A stretch of 64,000 bases of DNA from NCBI GenBank assembly GCA_026708505.1, contig JAPOUU010000018.1, forward strand, positions 1 through 64,000, in the 5' to 3' direction. The notes under the pieces were generated by a model that saw only the letters and a program-made list of their open reading frames with translations, had not been told where the DNA came from and ran no database searches. The first letter of the stretch is position 1. Every line of letters starts with the position of its first letter. Shown piece after piece: positions 1 to 9,728 of this stretch. A program made the translations under genes and the position numbers. The DNA comes from Hyphomicrobiales bacterium. Lineage in GTDB: Bacteria; Pseudomonadota; Alphaproteobacteria; JAPOUT01.

Positions 1-1
1 C

Positions 2-52
2 GAAGGAGGTCGAACCGTCGGCGCCGGCGTCGTGACCTCCATCCAGGAATAA
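2..52 (+). CDS. tuf: Elongation factor Tu, C-terminal end (partial)
   Basis: Only the last 16 codons are in the window, ending in TAA at 50-52. The visible residues [13 protein letters not shown] match the very conserved end of EF-Tu domain 3, the GTPase that brings aminoacyl-tRNA to the ribosome. Its position 43 bp ahead of rpsJ is the usual fus-tuf-rpsJ order. Whether this is one of two tuf copies cannot be seen. Confidence 0.9.
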   Translation, partial: EGGRTVGAGVVTSIQE

Positions 53-95
53 CCGAGGACGCCGGAAGCAAAAGGAAAGCAAGCAGGTCAGGACA

Positions 96-404
96 ATGAA
101 AAAGCAAAACATTCGCATTCATCTCAAAGCTTTTGACCATCGCTTGCTGGACAACTCCACGCGCGAGATTGTTTCAACGGCACGGCGCACGGGCGCGCGT
201 TTGCGCGGGCCCATTCCGCTGCCGACCCACATCGGCAAATGCACGGTGCTGCGTTCCCCGAACATCGACAAGAAATCGCGCGAGCAGTTCGAGATACGCA
301 CCCACAAGCGCGTGCTCGATATACTCGATCCCACGCCGCAAACCGTGGACGCCCTCATGAAACTCGACATCGCCGCCGGTGTCGATGTCGAGATCAAGCT
401 ATAA
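96..404 (+). CDS. rpsJ: 30S ribosomal protein S10
   Basis: A 102-residue protein of the normal length for S10, a 30S head protein that also acts as NusE in antitermination. The N-terminus [17 protein letters not shown] and the central [16 protein letters not shown] segment are characteristic. It is the first gene of the S10 operon, 43 bp after tuf and 10 bp before the chosen start of rplC. Confidence 0.97.
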   Translation: MKKQNIRIHLKAFDHRLLDNSTREIVSTARRTGARLRGPIPLPTHIGKCTVLRSPNIDKKSREQFEIRTHKRVLDILDPTPQTVDALMKLDIAAGVDVEIKL

Positions 405-414
405 GGTGATTGGA

Positions 415-1338
415 ATGCGCTCAGGAGTCATTGCACGAAAGCTGGGAATGAGCCGGGAGTTTCAACCCGACGGCCGCCATGTTCCCGTCACCGTGCTGCA
501 GCTCGAGGGCTGCCGCGTGGTCGCGTGCAAGAACCTTGAGCGCGACGGCTACACCGCCGTGCAACTCGGCGCGGGAGACGTTCGCTCCGTGAAAGTCCTC
601 AAGCCGATGCGCGGGTATTTCGCCAAGGCGGGAGTGACCCCGCGCCGCAAACTCGCCGAGTTCCGCGTCTCTCCCGACAACCAGCTCGAGGTCGGCCAGG
701 AAATCACCGCCGATCATTTCGTCGCCGGACAGTATGTCGATGCGCGCGGCGTGAGCATGGGCAAGGGATTCGCTGGCGTCATCAAGCGGCATAATTTCAG
801 CAGCGGACGCATGAGTCACGGCGCTTCGGTCTCGCACCGCGCGCACGGCTCGACCGGACAGCACCAGGACCCGGGCAAGGTTTTCAAAGGCAAAAAGATG
901 GCGGGACACATGGGCGCGGCGATGCGCACCATCCAGAACCTGCAAATTGTGCGCACGGATGCGGAGCGCGGATTGATACTGGTGCGCGGCGGCATTCCCG
1001 GACCCAAGGGCGGATGGATCATGCTGAGCGATGCCTGCAAGAAGCGCCTGCCCGAAGAGGCGCCGCGTCCGGCCGGTATTCGCGGAATGGAAAAGCCGGC
1101 CGAAGCGGGCGAGCCGCAAGAGGAGCAAGAGGTTAAAGAGACGCAGGAGGCCAAAGGGGAGGAAGAGATCAAGGAGACCAAAGAGGCCAAGGAGGCCGGA
1201 GAGGTTAAAGAGACGGGCGAATCGGCACCGGCCGGGGAGTCGCAGGAAACTCCTGAAACCCCCGAAGCTCCGGAAGCCCCCGAAACGGACGAGTCCCCCG
1301 GGGCGGACGAATCCGGCAGCGAGGAGTCGAAGTCATGA
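415..1338 (+). CDS. rplC: 50S ribosomal protein L3 with long acidic/Lys-Glu C-terminal tail
   Basis: L3 binds 23S rRNA near the peptidyl-transferase centre. I start it at ATG 415 ([12 protein letters not shown], the usual L3 N-terminus) and not at the upstream in-frame ATG 379, which lies inside rpsJ; AAGGTG at 404-409 can serve as ribosome binding site. The globular part ends near residue 215 of 307. About 90 further residues follow that are almost only E, K, A, P, G, S and T, with repeats such as [16 protein letters not shown] and [11 protein letters not shown]. Ordinary L3 is about 210-240 residues, so the tail is extra. Its stop overlaps the rplD start (ATGA). The core identity is certain; the tail has no known function. 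Confidence 0.96.
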   Translation: MRSGVIARKLGMSREFQPDGRHVPVTVLQLEGCRVVACKNLERDGYTAVQLGAGDVRSVKVLKPMRGYFAKAGVTPRRKLAEFRVSPDNQLEVGQEITADHFVAGQYVDARGVSMGKGFAGVIKRHNFSSGRMSHGASVSHRAHGSTGQHQDPGKVFKGKKMAGHMGAAMRTIQNLQIVRTDAERGLILVRGGIPGPKGGWIMLSDACKKRLPEEAPRPAGIRGMEKPAEAGEPQEEQEVKETQEAKGEEEIKETKEAKEAGEVKETGESAPAGESQETPETPEAPEAPETDESPGADESGSEESKS

Positions 1339-1958
1339 AGCATCCGGTTGTCGCACTCGAAAAGGACGGCGAGGTAGGCTCGGTGGAGCTGAACGAGAAG
1401 GTCTTCGGGCTCGAGCCCCGCGAGGATATTTTGCAGCGCATGGTCGTCTACCAGCTGGCGAAACGCCGCGCCGGAACGCACGTAACCCAGACGCGTTCGA
1501 TGGTCTCGGGAACAAGCGCGAAGTGGGGAAGCCAGAAGGGCAGCGGACGCGCCCGGCACGGCTCCCGCAAGGCGAACGTGTTTCGCGGGGGCGGCAAGGC
1601 GCACGGCCCCGTGATGCGCTCGCATGCCATCGGTCTGCCGCGCAAGGTTCGCGCATTGGCGATGTGCCACGCGCTTTCGGAAAAACTTCGTCAAAAACAA
1701 CTCGTCATTTTGCAAGAGGCGCGTTTGGACAAGCCGAAAACCTCCCTGTTGTGGGAGCGCCTGCAGCGTTTGCAGACGCAGAACGCACTCATCGTCGACA
1801 TTGAAGAGCCCGAGCCGAACTTTTGTCTGGCCGCGCGCAACCTTCCGCACGTGAGCATTCTGCCGGTTGCCGGAATTAACGTTTATGACATTCTCCGCCG
1901 CGACAAGCTCGTTCTCACGCAGGCGGCGCTGGGAAGTTTACAGGAGCGTTTCGCATGA
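1335..1958 (+). CDS. rplD: 50S ribosomal protein L4
   Basis: A 207-residue L4, which lines the nascent-chain exit tunnel. The Gly/Arg-rich tunnel loop is visible as [15 protein letters not shown] followed by [11 protein letters not shown]. The start overlaps the rplC stop by 4 bp and the stop overlaps the rplW start by 4 bp, so translation of the three genes is probably coupled. In enterobacteria L4 also autoregulates the S10 operon; nothing here shows that for this organism. Confidence 0.97.
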   Translation: MKHPVVALEKDGEVGSVELNEKVFGLEPREDILQRMVVYQLAKRRAGTHVTQTRSMVSGTSAKWGSQKGSGRARHGSRKANVFRGGGKAHGPVMRSHAIGLPRKVRALAMCHALSEKLRQKQLVILQEARLDKPKTSLLWERLQRLQTQNALIVDIEEPEPNFCLAARNLPHVSILPVAGINVYDILRRDKLVLTQAALGSLQERFA

Positions 1959-2248
1959 AGACCATGCCGCACAGTGAAATCATCCGCGCGCCGCTGGTGA
2001 CCGAGCGCTCGACCGCCGCAGGCGAACACAACCAGATTGTGTTCCTCGTTGCGCTGCATGCGAGCAAGCCGATGGTCAAGGAGAGCATCGAAAAACTGTT
2101 CGGCGTCAAAGTCAAAGCCGTCAACACGCTGCGGCGCAAGGGAAAGACCAAGCGTTTCCGGGGACTCCCGGGCAAGCGCAAGGACGTCAAGAAAGCCATC
2201 GTGACCCTGGAAGAGGGCCACTCCATCGATATTTCCACGGGACTCTAA
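1955..2248 (+). CDS. rplW: 50S ribosomal protein L23
   Basis: A 97-residue L23, the exit-site protein that docks trigger factor and SRP. Typical segments are [12 protein letters not shown] near the N-terminus and [20 protein letters not shown] in the middle. ATG 1955 overlaps the rplD stop (ATGA). An in-frame ATG at 1964 is a possible alternative start. Confidence 0.97.
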   Translation: MKTMPHSEIIRAPLVTERSTAAGEHNQIVFLVALHASKPMVKESIEKLFGVKVKAVNTLRRKGKTKRFRGLPGKRKDVKKAIVTLEEGHSIDISTGL

Positions 2249-2252
2249 AACC

Positions 2253-3095
2253 ATGGCGCTGAAGAAATACAAACCAACGACACCGGGACAACGCGGGCTG
2301 GTTCTCATCTCCCGCGAGGATCTCTGGAAAGGCAAGCCGAAGAAGAGCCTCACCGAAGGACTTCCTTCGCGCGGCGGTCGTGACGGACAGGGACGCATCG
2401 CCGTTCGCAACCGCGGCGGCGGACACAAGCGTTCCTACCGCAAGATCGACTTCAAGCGCCGCAAGATGGATGTGACCGCGGTGGTCGAGCGTCTCGAGTA
2501 CGATCCCAACCGCACCGCCTTCATCGCGTTGATTCGCTACGAGGACGGCGAGTATGCCTACATCCTCGCGCCCCAGCGTTTGAAGGAAGGCGACAGCGTG
2601 GTCTCGTCGCGGGAGGCGGACATCCGCCCGGGCAACGCTATGCGGCTCGGCAACATGCCCGCGGGAACCATCGTCCACAACATCGAAATGAAGCCCGGCA
2701 AGGGCGGCCAGCTGGCGCGCTCGGCGGGGGCATACGCGCAGTTGATGGGACGCGACCAAAGCGGTTACGTCATCGCGCGGCTGTCGTCGGGAGAGCAGCG
2801 TCTGCTGCATGCCGAATGCATGGCGACGGTCGGGGCGGTGTCGAATCCGCTGTGGAACAATGTGAAATTCGGCAAGGCGGGCCGGCGCCGCTGGATGGGA
2901 AGACGTCCCAAGGTTCGCGGCGTTGCGATGAACCCGGTCGACCATCCCCACGGCGGCGGCGAAGGCAAGACGTCGGGCGGACGCCATCCGGTTTCGCCCG
3001 AAGGCAAGCCGACCAAGGGCAAGCGGACGCGCGCGAACAAGCGCACGGACAAATTCATCCTGCGGTCAAGACATCAACGGCGTAAGAGGAAGTAA
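2253..3095 (+). CDS. rplB: 50S ribosomal protein L2
   Basis: A 280-residue L2, the normal length, needed for subunit association and peptidyl-transferase activity. It starts [14 protein letters not shown] and carries the C-terminal [17 protein letters not shown] motif with the conserved functional histidine. It starts 4 bp after rplW and ends 4 bp before rpsS. Confidence 0.98.
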   Translation: MALKKYKPTTPGQRGLVLISREDLWKGKPKKSLTEGLPSRGGRDGQGRIAVRNRGGGHKRSYRKIDFKRRKMDVTAVVERLEYDPNRTAFIALIRYEDGEYAYILAPQRLKEGDSVVSSREADIRPGNAMRLGNMPAGTIVHNIEMKPGKGGQLARSAGAYAQLMGRDQSGYVIARLSSGEQRLLHAECMATVGAVSNPLWNNVKFGKAGRRRWMGRRPKVRGVAMNPVDHPHGGGEGKTSGGRHPVSPEGKPTKGKRTRANKRTDKFILRSRHQRRKRK

Positions 3096-3099
3096 CAAG

Positions 3100-3381
3100 A
3101 TGACACGCTCAACATGGAAAGGACCTTTTGTGGACGGATACCTGCTCTCCAAGGCGGAAGCGGTTCACGAGAAAGGGCGCAAGGAAGTCATCAAGACCTG
3201 GTCGAGGCGCTCGACGGTCGTGCCGCAATTCGTCGGACTGACCTTCGGGGTTCACAACGGCCGCAAACACATCCCGGTCACCGTGAGCGAGGACATGATC
3301 GACCACAAACTCGGAGAGTTCGCCCCGACGCGGACCTACCACGGACACGCTCCCTCCGACAAGAAGGCGCAAAGGAAATAA
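3100..3381 (+). CDS. rpsS: 30S ribosomal protein S19
   Basis: A 93-residue S19, a 30S head protein that contacts S13 and the A-site finger. Recognised by [14 protein letters not shown] at the N-terminus and [18 protein letters not shown] in the middle. AGAGGAAG at 3086-3093 serves as ribosome binding site. Confidence 0.97.
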   Translation: MTRSTWKGPFVDGYLLSKAEAVHEKGRKEVIKTWSRRSTVVPQFVGLTFGVHNGRKHIPVTVSEDMIDHKLGEFAPTRTYHGHAPSDKKAQRK

Positions 3382-3383
3382 CA

Positions 3384-3797
3384 ATGGGCAAGCCTGCAAG
3401 AGAACGTGCATTAGCCGACAACGAAGCCTGCGCCAAGGGCGGCTTGCTGCGGGTCTCCCCGTTCAAGTTGAACCTTGTCGCGCAGATGATTCGCGGCAAG
3501 CCGGTCGAGACGGCGATGAACGATTTGGAATTCTGCCGCAAGCGCATCGCCGGACCGGTGCGCAAGCTGCTCAAGAGCGCCATCGACAACGCCGAGAACA
3601 ACCACCAGCTTGATGTGGATTCCCTGGTCGTCGCGCAGGCCCACGTCGGCAAGCATCTGGTGATGAAGCGCTCCCGCGCGCGTGCGCGCGGACGTTTCGC
3701 CCGCATCCTCAAGCCCTTCTCCCGCATGACCATCATCGTGCGCGAGGTTGATGAATCCGCCGAAAGCGAAACCGGAAAAACCGGGGAGGAGAATTAG
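3384..3797 (+). CDS. rplV: 50S ribosomal protein L22
   Basis: A 137-residue L22; its beta-hairpin reaches into the exit tunnel. The start is ATG 3384, two bases after the rpsS stop, giving [15 protein letters not shown]; longer readings of this frame run back into rpsS and are spurious. The hairpin region [20 protein letters not shown] is visible. The protein ends in a short acidic tail ([15 protein letters not shown]), a milder form of the tails on L3, S5 and L15. Confidence 0.97.
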   Translation: MGKPARERALADNEACAKGGLLRVSPFKLNLVAQMIRGKPVETAMNDLEFCRKRIAGPVRKLLKSAIDNAENNHQLDVDSLVVAQAHVGKHLVMKRSRARARGRFARILKPFSRMTIIVREVDESAESETGKTGEEN

Positions 3798-3798
3798 C

Positions 3799-4488
3799 AT
3801 GGGACAAAAAGTTAACCCCATCGGCCTGCGGCTGGGAATCAACCGCACTTGGGATTCCCGCTGGTTCGCCGGTAAGGAGGATTACGGCACGTTGCTTCAC
3901 GAGGACATTCGCATCCGCAGCCATCTAAAGAAACAGTTGCGCCTTGCGGGCGTGCCGAAGATTGTCATCGAGCGGCCCCATCTCACCTGCCGGATCACGA
4001 TACACTCGGCGCGTCCGGGGTTGGTTATCGGCAAGAAGGGCGCGGACATCGAACGCCTGCGCAAGGAGGTCAGCGCGATGACCAAATCCGAAGTGCAGAT
4101 CAACATTGTCGAAGTGCGCAAGCCCGAAACCAACGCCATGCTGATTGCCGAAGGACTGGCGATGCAGTTGGAACGCCGCGTCGCCTTCCGCCGCGCAATG
4201 AAGCGCGCCATGCAGGCGGCGGTGCATTTGGGCGTTGAAGGCGTGCGCATCGATTGCGCCGGACGGCTCGGCGGCGCGGAGATTGCGCGCGGAGAATGGT
4301 ATCGCGAAGGGCGCGTTCCCTTGCATACGCTTCGCGCGGACATTGACTACGGACAAGTCGAGGCTTTCACGACTTACGGGGTGTGCGGCGTGAAGGTCTG
4401 GGTGTGCAAGGGCGAGATCATGGAACATGACCCCCAGGCCCAGGAAAAGCGCGCGCAAAGCACCGGCGACGTGCGCAGGGAAAAATAA
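3799..4488 (+). CDS. rpsC: 30S ribosomal protein S3
   Basis: A 229-residue S3, part of the mRNA entry site and its helicase activity. ATG 3799 gives [18 protein letters not shown], the family N-terminus, preceded by GGGGAGG at 3783-3789. The KH-domain loop [16 protein letters not shown] is clear. The last roughly 20 residues are charged and low-complexity. Confidence 0.98.
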   Translation: MGQKVNPIGLRLGINRTWDSRWFAGKEDYGTLLHEDIRIRSHLKKQLRLAGVPKIVIERPHLTCRITIHSARPGLVIGKKGADIERLRKEVSAMTKSEVQINIVEVRKPETNAMLIAEGLAMQLERRVAFRRAMKRAMQAAVHLGVEGVRIDCAGRLGGAEIARGEWYREGRVPLHTLRADIDYGQVEAFTTYGVCGVKVWVCKGEIMEHDPQAQEKRAQSTGDVRREK

Positions 4489-4510
4489 AGAGGAATAAGA
4501 GAGAAGTACA

Positions 4511-4924
4511 ATGCTGCAACCAAAGAAGACCAAATACCGCAAGGCGCACAAGGGACGCATCCACGGCATGGCAAAAGGTGGAAGCGAGTTGAACTTCGGC
4601 GTTTACGGAATCAAGGCGCGTTCGCCCGACCGCATCACGTCGCGGCAGATTGAAGCGGCGCGGCGCGCGATCACGCGGCACATGAAACGTGCGGGCCGTG
4701 TCTGGATCCGGGTGTTCCCCGATATTCCCGTGTCGAAAAAACCGACCGAGGTTCGCATGGGCAAGGGGAAAGGCTCGCCGGAATATTGGGTTGCGCGCGT
4801 CAAGCCCGGCCGCGTGCTGTTCGAGATTGACGGGGTTCCGCCCTCGGTTGCATGGGAGGCGTTGCGCCTGGGCGCGGCGAAGCTTCCCGTTGCGTGCCGA
4901 CTAATCCGCCGGGTTGGCGAGTGA
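4511..4924 (+). CDS. rplP: 50S ribosomal protein L16
   Basis: A 137-residue L16, which sits near the A site and helps tRNA accommodation. It begins [16 protein letters not shown] and contains the conserved [20 protein letters not shown] segment. GAGGAATAAGAGAG upstream acts as ribosome binding site. Confidence 0.98.
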   Translation: MLQPKKTKYRKAHKGRIHGMAKGGSELNFGVYGIKARSPDRITSRQIEAARRAITRHMKRAGRVWIRVFPDIPVSKKPTEVRMGKGKGSPEYWVARVKPGRVLFEIDGVPPSVAWEALRLGAAKLPVACRLIRRVGE

Positions 4925-4943
4925 TTTGCCGGAGGTGCTTGCT

Positions 4944-5153
4944 ATGAAACCGACCGAAGTACGCGATAAGACGCCGGACGAGCTGGACGATTTGCTGGAG
5001 CGTTTGCGCCGCGAGCGTTTGAACCTGCGCTTCCAGCAGGCGACGGGACAGTTGGAGAATGTTGCGCGGATGCGTGCGCTTCGCCGCGACATCGCGCGCA
5101 TCGAGACGGTGCGCCGCGAGCGCAAACCTTCGAAAACGGGCAAGGAGCAATAA
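4944..5153 (+). CDS. rpmC: 50S ribosomal protein L29
   Basis: A 69-residue L29, a two-helix protein at the exit tunnel. The start at 4944 is chosen because GGAGG at 4931-4935 lies 8 bp ahead and the resulting N-terminus [14 protein letters not shown] fits the family; the frame is open upstream but overlaps rplP. The [14 protein letters not shown] motif is diagnostic. Confidence 0.96.
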   Translation: MKPTEVRDKTPDELDDLLERLRRERLNLRFQQATGQLENVARMRALRRDIARIETVRRERKPSKTGKEQ

Positions 5154-5155
5154 AG

Positions 5156-5392
5156 ATGCCGAGAAGAATTTTGCAGGGCGTGGTGGTTTCCGACAAGCGC
5201 GACAAAACGATTGCCGTGCGCGTCGAGCGCCGGTTCAGCGACCCGGTGATGAAGAAGACGGTGCGCCGTTCGAAGCGCTATCACGCCCATGACGGCGAGA
5301 ACCGCTGCAAGGTCGGCGACGTGGTCCGGATACGCGAGTGTCCGCCGATATCGAAATCAAAGAGTTGGGAAGTCGTTCCCGCGGACGAATAG
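5156..5392 (+). CDS. rpsQ: 30S ribosomal protein S17
   Basis: A 78-residue S17, a primary 16S-binding OB-fold protein. Conserved parts are [20 protein letters not shown] and the C-terminal [17 protein letters not shown]. It starts 2 bp after rpmC. Confidence 0.97.
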   Translation: MPRRILQGVVVSDKRDKTIAVRVERRFSDPVMKKTVRRSKRYHAHDGENRCKVGDVVRIRECPPISKSKSWEVVPADE

Positions 5393-5404
5393 GCGAGAGA
5401 AAAA

Positions 5405-5773
5405 ATGATACAAGTGGAAACCGTCCTTGATGTTGCCGATAATTCCGGAGCGCGCGCCGTCCAATGCATTAAAGTGCTGGGCGGATCGCGCCGGAAGTAT
5501 GCGCGCGTCGGCGACATAATCGTGGTCGCCGTCAAAGAGGCGATCCCGCGCGGACGCGTGCAGAAGGGAAGCGTGATGAAGGCCGTGGTCGTGCGCACGG
5601 CGAAGGAGATCCACCGCCAGGACGGATCCGCCATTCGCTTTGACCGCAACGCCGCCGTTCTGGTGAACGCGCAGGGCGACCCGATCGGCACGCGCATCTT
5701 CGGGCCCGTAACCCGCGAGTTGCGCGCGCGCAAGCACATGAAAATTATTTCGCTCGCACCGGAGGTGTTGTGA
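5405..5773 (+). CDS. rplN: 50S ribosomal protein L14
   Basis: A 122-residue L14 of exactly the usual length, part of the subunit interface. It begins [17 protein letters not shown] and contains DQ-type core motifs such as [13 protein letters not shown] near the end. First gene after the S10 block in the spc order. Confidence 0.98.
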   Translation: MIQVETVLDVADNSGARAVQCIKVLGGSRRKYARVGDIIVVAVKEAIPRGRVQKGSVMKAVVVRTAKEIHRQDGSAIRFDRNAAVLVNAQGDPIGTRIFGPVTRELRARKHMKIISLAPEVL

Positions 5774-6087
5774 TGGCGCTTCGAATTCGAAAAGGCGACA
5801 AGGTCGTCGTGCTCTCTGGCCGCGACAAGGGCAAGCGCGGCGAAGTTCTCGGCGTGTTTCCGCGCGAGGGCAGGGCGCTGGTCCAGGGCGTCAACATGGT
5901 CAAGCGCGCGAGCAAGGCGGACGCCCGCGGCGGCGGGGGCATCCAGGCCAAGGAGTCGAAAATCCACCTCTCCAACATCGCCCTGGAGGATCCCGGCGGC
6001 AAGGGAAGCACGCGTTTTGCCGTGCAGCTTGAGGACGGACGCAAGCGCCGGCAGGCAAAACGCTCAAAGGAGTATATCGATGTCTGA
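5773..6087 (+). CDS. rplX: 50S ribosomal protein L24
   Basis: A 104-residue L24, an assembly initiator protein with an N-terminal KOW motif ([19 protein letters not shown]). The start at ATG 5773 overlaps the rplN stop by one base (TGATG). The end overlaps rplE by 8 bp. Confidence 0.97.
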   Translation: MALRIRKGDKVVVLSGRDKGKRGEVLGVFPREGRALVQGVNMVKRASKADARGGGGIQAKESKIHLSNIALEDPGGKGSTRFAVQLEDGRKRRQAKRSKEYIDV

Positions 6088-6646
6088 GACATACGTTCCC
6101 CGCATGAAGAAGCGCTACCTGGAGCAGGTTCACCCCGGCCTGAAGGAGAAGTTCGGCTTTCGCAACAATCTGCAGGTGCCGCGCCTCGAGAAGATCGTGC
6201 TGAACATGGGCGTGGGGGCCGCGGTGAGGGATTCGCGCAAGATCAAGGCCGCCGCCGAGCATCTCGCCCTGATTGCCGGACAAAAGCCGGTCGTCACCAA
6301 GGCGCGCCGTTCGGAGGCGAACTTCAAACTGCGCCAGGGCATGGCAATCGGCGTCAAGGCGACGCTGCGGCGCGACAGGATGTTCGAGTTTGTCGACAGG
6401 CTCGTCACCATCGCGCTGCCGCGCGTGCGCGACTTCCGCGGATTGAACCCGAACAGTTTCGACGGTAACGGCAATTTTGCCATGGGAATTAAAGAGCACA
6501 TCGTTTTCCCCGAGATCGACTATGACAAGATCGAGGACATTTGGGGACTGGATGTGATTGTTTGTACGACCGCGCGCAGCGACGAGGTTGCGCGCGAGTT
6601 GCTGCGCGGGCTGGACTTTCCCTTCCCGCAACCGGTGTCGCAATAA
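6080..6646 (+). CDS. rplE: 50S ribosomal protein L5
   Basis: A 188-residue L5, which binds 5S rRNA and contacts the P-site tRNA. ATG 6080 gives [16 protein letters not shown]; the longer open frame lies within rplX. Family motifs [30 protein letters not shown] and [16 protein letters not shown] are all present. A slightly longer N-terminus than in E. coli is usual for this group. Confidence 0.97.
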   Translation: MSETYVPRMKKRYLEQVHPGLKEKFGFRNNLQVPRLEKIVLNMGVGAAVRDSRKIKAAAEHLALIAGQKPVVTKARRSEANFKLRQGMAIGVKATLRRDRMFEFVDRLVTIALPRVRDFRGLNPNSFDGNGNFAMGIKEHIVFPEIDYDKIEDIWGLDVIVCTTARSDEVARELLRGLDFPFPQPVSQ

Positions 6647-6659
6647 AGGAGGCGAGTTT

Positions 6660-6965
6660 ATGGCAAAGAAAGGTGATATCGAACGCAACCGCAACGTAAA
6701 AAAACTGGTTGCAAAATATGCGGGCAGACGCGCGCGGTTGAAGGCGATCTTGCGCGACGGCGAAAGATCGAACGAGGACAAGTTCCAGGCGCGCCTGAAG
6801 CTTGCACAGCTGCCGCGCAACTCTTCGCCGACGCGCGTGCGCAACCGCTGCGAGCTGTCCGGCCGCGCGCGCGGATATTACCGGAAGTTTCGTTTGTCGC
6901 GGATATGGCTGCGCGAGATGGCGTTGCGCGGACACATTCCCGGCATGGTTAAATCAAGCTGGTAG
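6660..6965 (+). CDS. rpsN: 30S ribosomal protein S14
   Basis: A 101-residue S14 of the long, zinc-free type: no paired CxxC motifs are visible. A strong AAAGGAGG ribosome binding site lies just upstream at 6646-6653. The C-terminus ends in the conserved [18 protein letters not shown]. Confidence 0.97.
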   Translation: MAKKGDIERNRNVKKLVAKYAGRRARLKAILRDGERSNEDKFQARLKLAQLPRNSSPTRVRNRCELSGRARGYYRKFRLSRIWLREMALRGHIPGMVKSSW

Positions 6966-6977
6966 GAAGTTAGAAAG

Positions 6978-7376
6978 ATGAGTTTTTCAGACCCGTTGGG
7001 AGACATGCTGACCCGGATTCGAAACGCGCAAATGCGCCGCAAGGAAGTCGTGCGCGTGCGCGCGTCCTCGCTGTGCACGCGGGTGCTCGATACGCTCAAG
7101 GAGCAGGGCTTCATCCGGGGCTATCGCAAGGAGGCGTTGCGCCCGGGCATCAACGTTCTCGATGTGGAGTTGAAGTACCACGACGGCGAGCCGGTGATTC
7201 GCTCCCTCCGGCGCGTTTCCCGGCCGGGACGGCGCGCCTATGCCGCCGCCAAGGAGATTCCGCTGGTCTACAACGGCCTGGGGATTTCGATATTGTCGAC
7301 CTCGCGCGGCGTGATGTCGGATGCCCAGGCGCGCGCCTGCAACGAGGGCGGCGAGATTTTGTGCGCGGTGTTTTGA
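6978..7376 (+). CDS. rpsH: 30S ribosomal protein S8
   Basis: A 132-residue S8, the primary binder of the 16S central domain. It begins MSFSDPLGDMLTRIRNAQ and contains the conserved GLGISILSTSRGVMSDAQA segment. In other bacteria S8 represses the spc operon by binding mRNA around rplE; no such site was checked here. Confidence 0.97.
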   Translation: MSFSDPLGDMLTRIRNAQMRRKEVVRVRASSLCTRVLDTLKEQGFIRGYRKEALRPGINVLDVELKYHDGEPVIRSLRRVSRPGRRAYAAAKEIPLVYNGLGISILSTSRGVMSDAQARACNEGGEILCAVF

Positions 7377-7386
7377 GGTAACGGAT

Positions 7387-7920
7387 ATGTCGCGAATTGG
7401 AAAAAAACCCGTATCCATCCCCGAGGGCGTTGAAGTTCGCGTCAACGGCAAGGTGGTCGAGGCGAAGGGCAAGAACGGTTCGGGAAGCCTGGAGTTGCTG
7501 GACAGCGTGACGCTCGAGCAGGGCGAGGGCGAGTTGCGCCTGACGCCCAAGGACGAGTCCATGCGCTCGCGTTCCATGTGGGGAATGCAGCGCACGCTTT
7601 TGGATAATCTGCTTGTGGGGGTCTCGAGCGGGTTTTCCAAGACGCTGCTGTTGAACGGGGTGGGATACCGCGCCGAAATGCGCGGCAAGGATTTGCGCAT
7701 GCAACTGGGCTTCAGTCATGATATTCTGTATCCGGTGCCCGAGGACATCGAGATAAAATGCCCGCGCCCGGTGGAAATTGTCGTTTCCGGACGCGACCGC
7801 CAGCGCGTCGGGCAGGTTGCGGCGAACCTGCGCGCCTACCGCCCGCCGGAGCCGTACAAGGGCAAGGGCGTTCGCTATTCCGACGAGGTGGTTATGCGCA
7901 AGGAAGGTAAAAAGAAATGA
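7387..7920 (+). CDS. rplF: 50S ribosomal protein L6
   Basis: A 177-residue L6, which sits near the factor-binding site. ATG 7387 gives [15 protein letters not shown], the family start. The C-terminal signature [20 protein letters not shown] is complete. The stop overlaps the rplR start by 4 bp (ATGA). Confidence 0.98.
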   Translation: MSRIGKKPVSIPEGVEVRVNGKVVEAKGKNGSGSLELLDSVTLEQGEGELRLTPKDESMRSRSMWGMQRTLLDNLLVGVSSGFSKTLLLNGVGYRAEMRGKDLRMQLGFSHDILYPVPEDIEIKCPRPVEIVVSGRDRQRVGQVAANLRAYRPPEPYKGKGVRYSDEVVMRKEGKKK

Positions 7921-8288
7921 TCGATCGTTCCGAAACCGTTACACAGCGTGCGGCGCGGGTTCGCACGAAACTGCGCCGGGGCAACCGGGACGGGCGTCCG
8001 CGCCTGTCGGTGTTCCGTTCGTCGAAGTACATTTACGCGCAGATTATCGACGATGCGCACGGACGCACGCTGCATTCGGCATCATCGCTGGAGTCCGCGT
8101 TCCGCGAGCAGGGCGGCAAGGCTTCCTCCTGCGACAAGGAAGCCGCGCGCAAAGTCGGCGAGATGGTGGCGCGCCGCGCCATTGAAGGCGGCGTCAAAAA
8201 GGTCGTGTTCGACAGGGGCGGTTATGCGTTTCACGGACGGGTGCTCGCGCTCGCGCAGGGTGCGCGCGAAGCCGGCCTGGAGTTTTAG
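7917..8288 (+). CDS. rplR: 50S ribosomal protein L18
   Basis: A 123-residue L18, a 5S rRNA-binding protein. Motifs [20 protein letters not shown] and the C-terminal [20 protein letters not shown] fit the family. The arginine-rich N-terminus ([16 protein letters not shown]) is the rRNA-binding part. Confidence 0.97.
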   Translation: MIDRSETVTQRAARVRTKLRRGNRDGRPRLSVFRSSKYIYAQIIDDAHGRTLHSASSLESAFREQGGKASSCDKEAARKVGEMVARRAIEGGVKKVVFDRGGYAFHGRVLALAQGAREAGLEF

Positions 8289-8302
8289 GAGAAGATAGCG
8301 AA

Positions 8303-8965
8303 ATGGCACGAAGAGAACGGCCCGCCAAGGGCGAGAAAGGTGAACGCGAACCGAGCGAGTTGATCGACAAGCTCACGCACATCAACAGGGTTTCGAAAGT
8401 CGTGAAGGGCGGTCGCCGCTTCGGCTTTGCGGCGCTGGTCGTCGCGGGCGACAAGCGCGGACGCGTGGGCTTCGGCCACGGCAAGGCGCGCGAGGTTCCC
8501 GAGGCGATACGCAAGGCGACCGAGGAGGCGAAAAAGAATCTGATATCGGTGCCCTTATACGAAGGACGCACGCTGCACCATGACGTATCCGGACGCTGGG
8601 GAGCCGGGCGCGTGATCCTGCGCGCGGCGCCTCCGGGCACGGGGATTATCGCGGGCGGGCCGGCGCGCGCCGTTTTCGAGACTTTGGGAATGCAGGACGT
8701 CGTTGCCAAGTCGATAGGCTCGTCAAATCCGTACAACGTCGTGCGCGCGACATTCTCGGCGCTGCGCAAGGAATGCTCGCCGCGCATGGTTGCGGCGCGC
8801 CGCGGCAAGAAGCCGAGCGAAATCATCACGCGTGCGCACAGACGCCCGACGGGCGAAAGCGCCGCGGAGAAAGACGCGGCGAAGAAAGACGCCGCGCCCG
8901 TAAAAGAGTCGAAAGAGCCGAAAGAGGCAAAAGAAGAAACACCGAAAGAGACGCAGGAATCATGA
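8303..8965 (+). CDS. rpsE: 30S ribosomal protein S5 with Lys/Glu-rich C-terminal tail
   Basis: A 220-residue S5, a fidelity protein at the mRNA entry channel. The double-stranded RNA-binding-like N-terminal half ([20 protein letters not shown]) and the [20 protein letters not shown] stretch are diagnostic. E. coli S5 has 167 residues. Here roughly the last 40 are a low-complexity run with [20 protein letters not shown] at its end, the same style as the tails on L3 and L15. The stop overlaps the rpmD start (ATGA). Confidence 0.96.
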   Translation: MARRERPAKGEKGEREPSELIDKLTHINRVSKVVKGGRRFGFAALVVAGDKRGRVGFGHGKAREVPEAIRKATEEAKKNLISVPLYEGRTLHHDVSGRWGAGRVILRAAPPGTGIIAGGPARAVFETLGMQDVVAKSIGSSNPYNVVRATFSALRKECSPRMVAARRGKKPSEIITRAHRRPTGESAAEKDAAKKDAAPVKESKEPKEAKEETPKETQES

Positions 8966-9180
8966 ACAAAACGAACAAAGGCAAGATGATATGCGTGGAG
9001 CGTTTCGGTTCGCCGATACGCCGCTCCCACCGGCAGCGTTCGATACTGGTCGGACTGGGGCTGGCGGGATCGAAACGCCGCCGCGAGTTGGTGGACACGC
9101 CCGAGGTTCGGGGCATGGCCGAGAAGCTCGCGCACATGGTTCGCATCGTTGAAAGCGACGGGAAGGACGGGAAAGAATGA
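8962..9180 (+). CDS. rpmD: 50S ribosomal protein L30
   Basis: A 72-residue L30. The start at ATG 8962 overlaps the rpsE stop. The core [20 protein letters not shown] and the helix after VDTPEVRGM identify the family. It is slightly longer than the usual 59-64 residues, with short charged ends. The stop overlaps the rplO start (ATGA). Confidence 0.93.
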   Translation: MNKTNKGKMICVERFGSPIRRSHRQRSILVGLGLAGSKRRRELVDTPEVRGMAEKLAHMVRIVESDGKDGKE

Positions 9181-9725
9181 AACTTAACGAAATCGCCGAT
9201 CGCCCCGGTTCGCGCAAGCGCGCAACGCGCGTCGGACGCGGACAGGCTTCGGGCAAGGGCAAGACGGCCGGACGCGGGCACAAGGGACAAAAGTCTCGCT
9301 CGGGCGTGGCCCTGCGCGGACGCGAAGGCGGACAGATGCCGATACACATGCGCCTTCCCAAGCGCGGCTTTCGCAACCCGTTTGCACGGCGTTATTCCAT
9401 CGTCGACCTCGCACGGCTGAACGCCGCGGTGGATGAGGGCAAGATTGACGGCGCGGCGATTATAACCTCCGAGGCGTTGTCGGGCGCGGGGCTGATTCGC
9501 TCCAACCGCCCCCATTGGCGCCTGCTCGGAAAGGCCAAACTCGAACGCGCCCTGAAGGTTCGCGCGGACCACGTCTCCGCGGGCGCGCGCGCGTCCATCG
9601 AGGCGGCGGGCGGAAGCGTGGAGATCAAGGAAGAGAAGAAAGCCTCTTCGCCGAAAGAGCCGAAAAAATCGAAGGGGCCGAAAGAATCAAAACAACCGGA
9701 ACCCGAAGAGTCGAAGGAGTCCTGA
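9177..9725 (+). CDS. rplO: 50S ribosomal protein L15 with Lys/Glu-rich C-terminal tail
   Basis: A 182-residue L15, a late assembly protein. The Gly/Lys/Arg-rich N-terminal arm (VGRGQASGKGKTAGRGHKGQ) and GGQMPIHMRLPKRGFRN are classic. E. coli L15 has 144 residues; here about 35 more follow, rich in K, E, P and S (for example PKEPKKSKGPKESKQPEPEE). This is the third such tail in this superoperon. It ends 3 bp before secY. Confidence 0.96.
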   Translation: MKLNEIADRPGSRKRATRVGRGQASGKGKTAGRGHKGQKSRSGVALRGREGGQMPIHMRLPKRGFRNPFARRYSIVDLARLNAAVDEGKIDGAAIITSEALSGAGLIRSNRPHWRLLGKAKLERALKVRADHVSAGARASIEAAGGSVEIKEEKKASSPKEPKKSKGPKESKQPEPEESKES

Positions 9726-9728
9726 TCC

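Noticed and set aside
816-1850. A 344-codon minus-strand frame over rplC and rplD
   Set aside because: Arises from the low-complexity L3 tail read backwards, and conflicts with two certain ribosomal genes.
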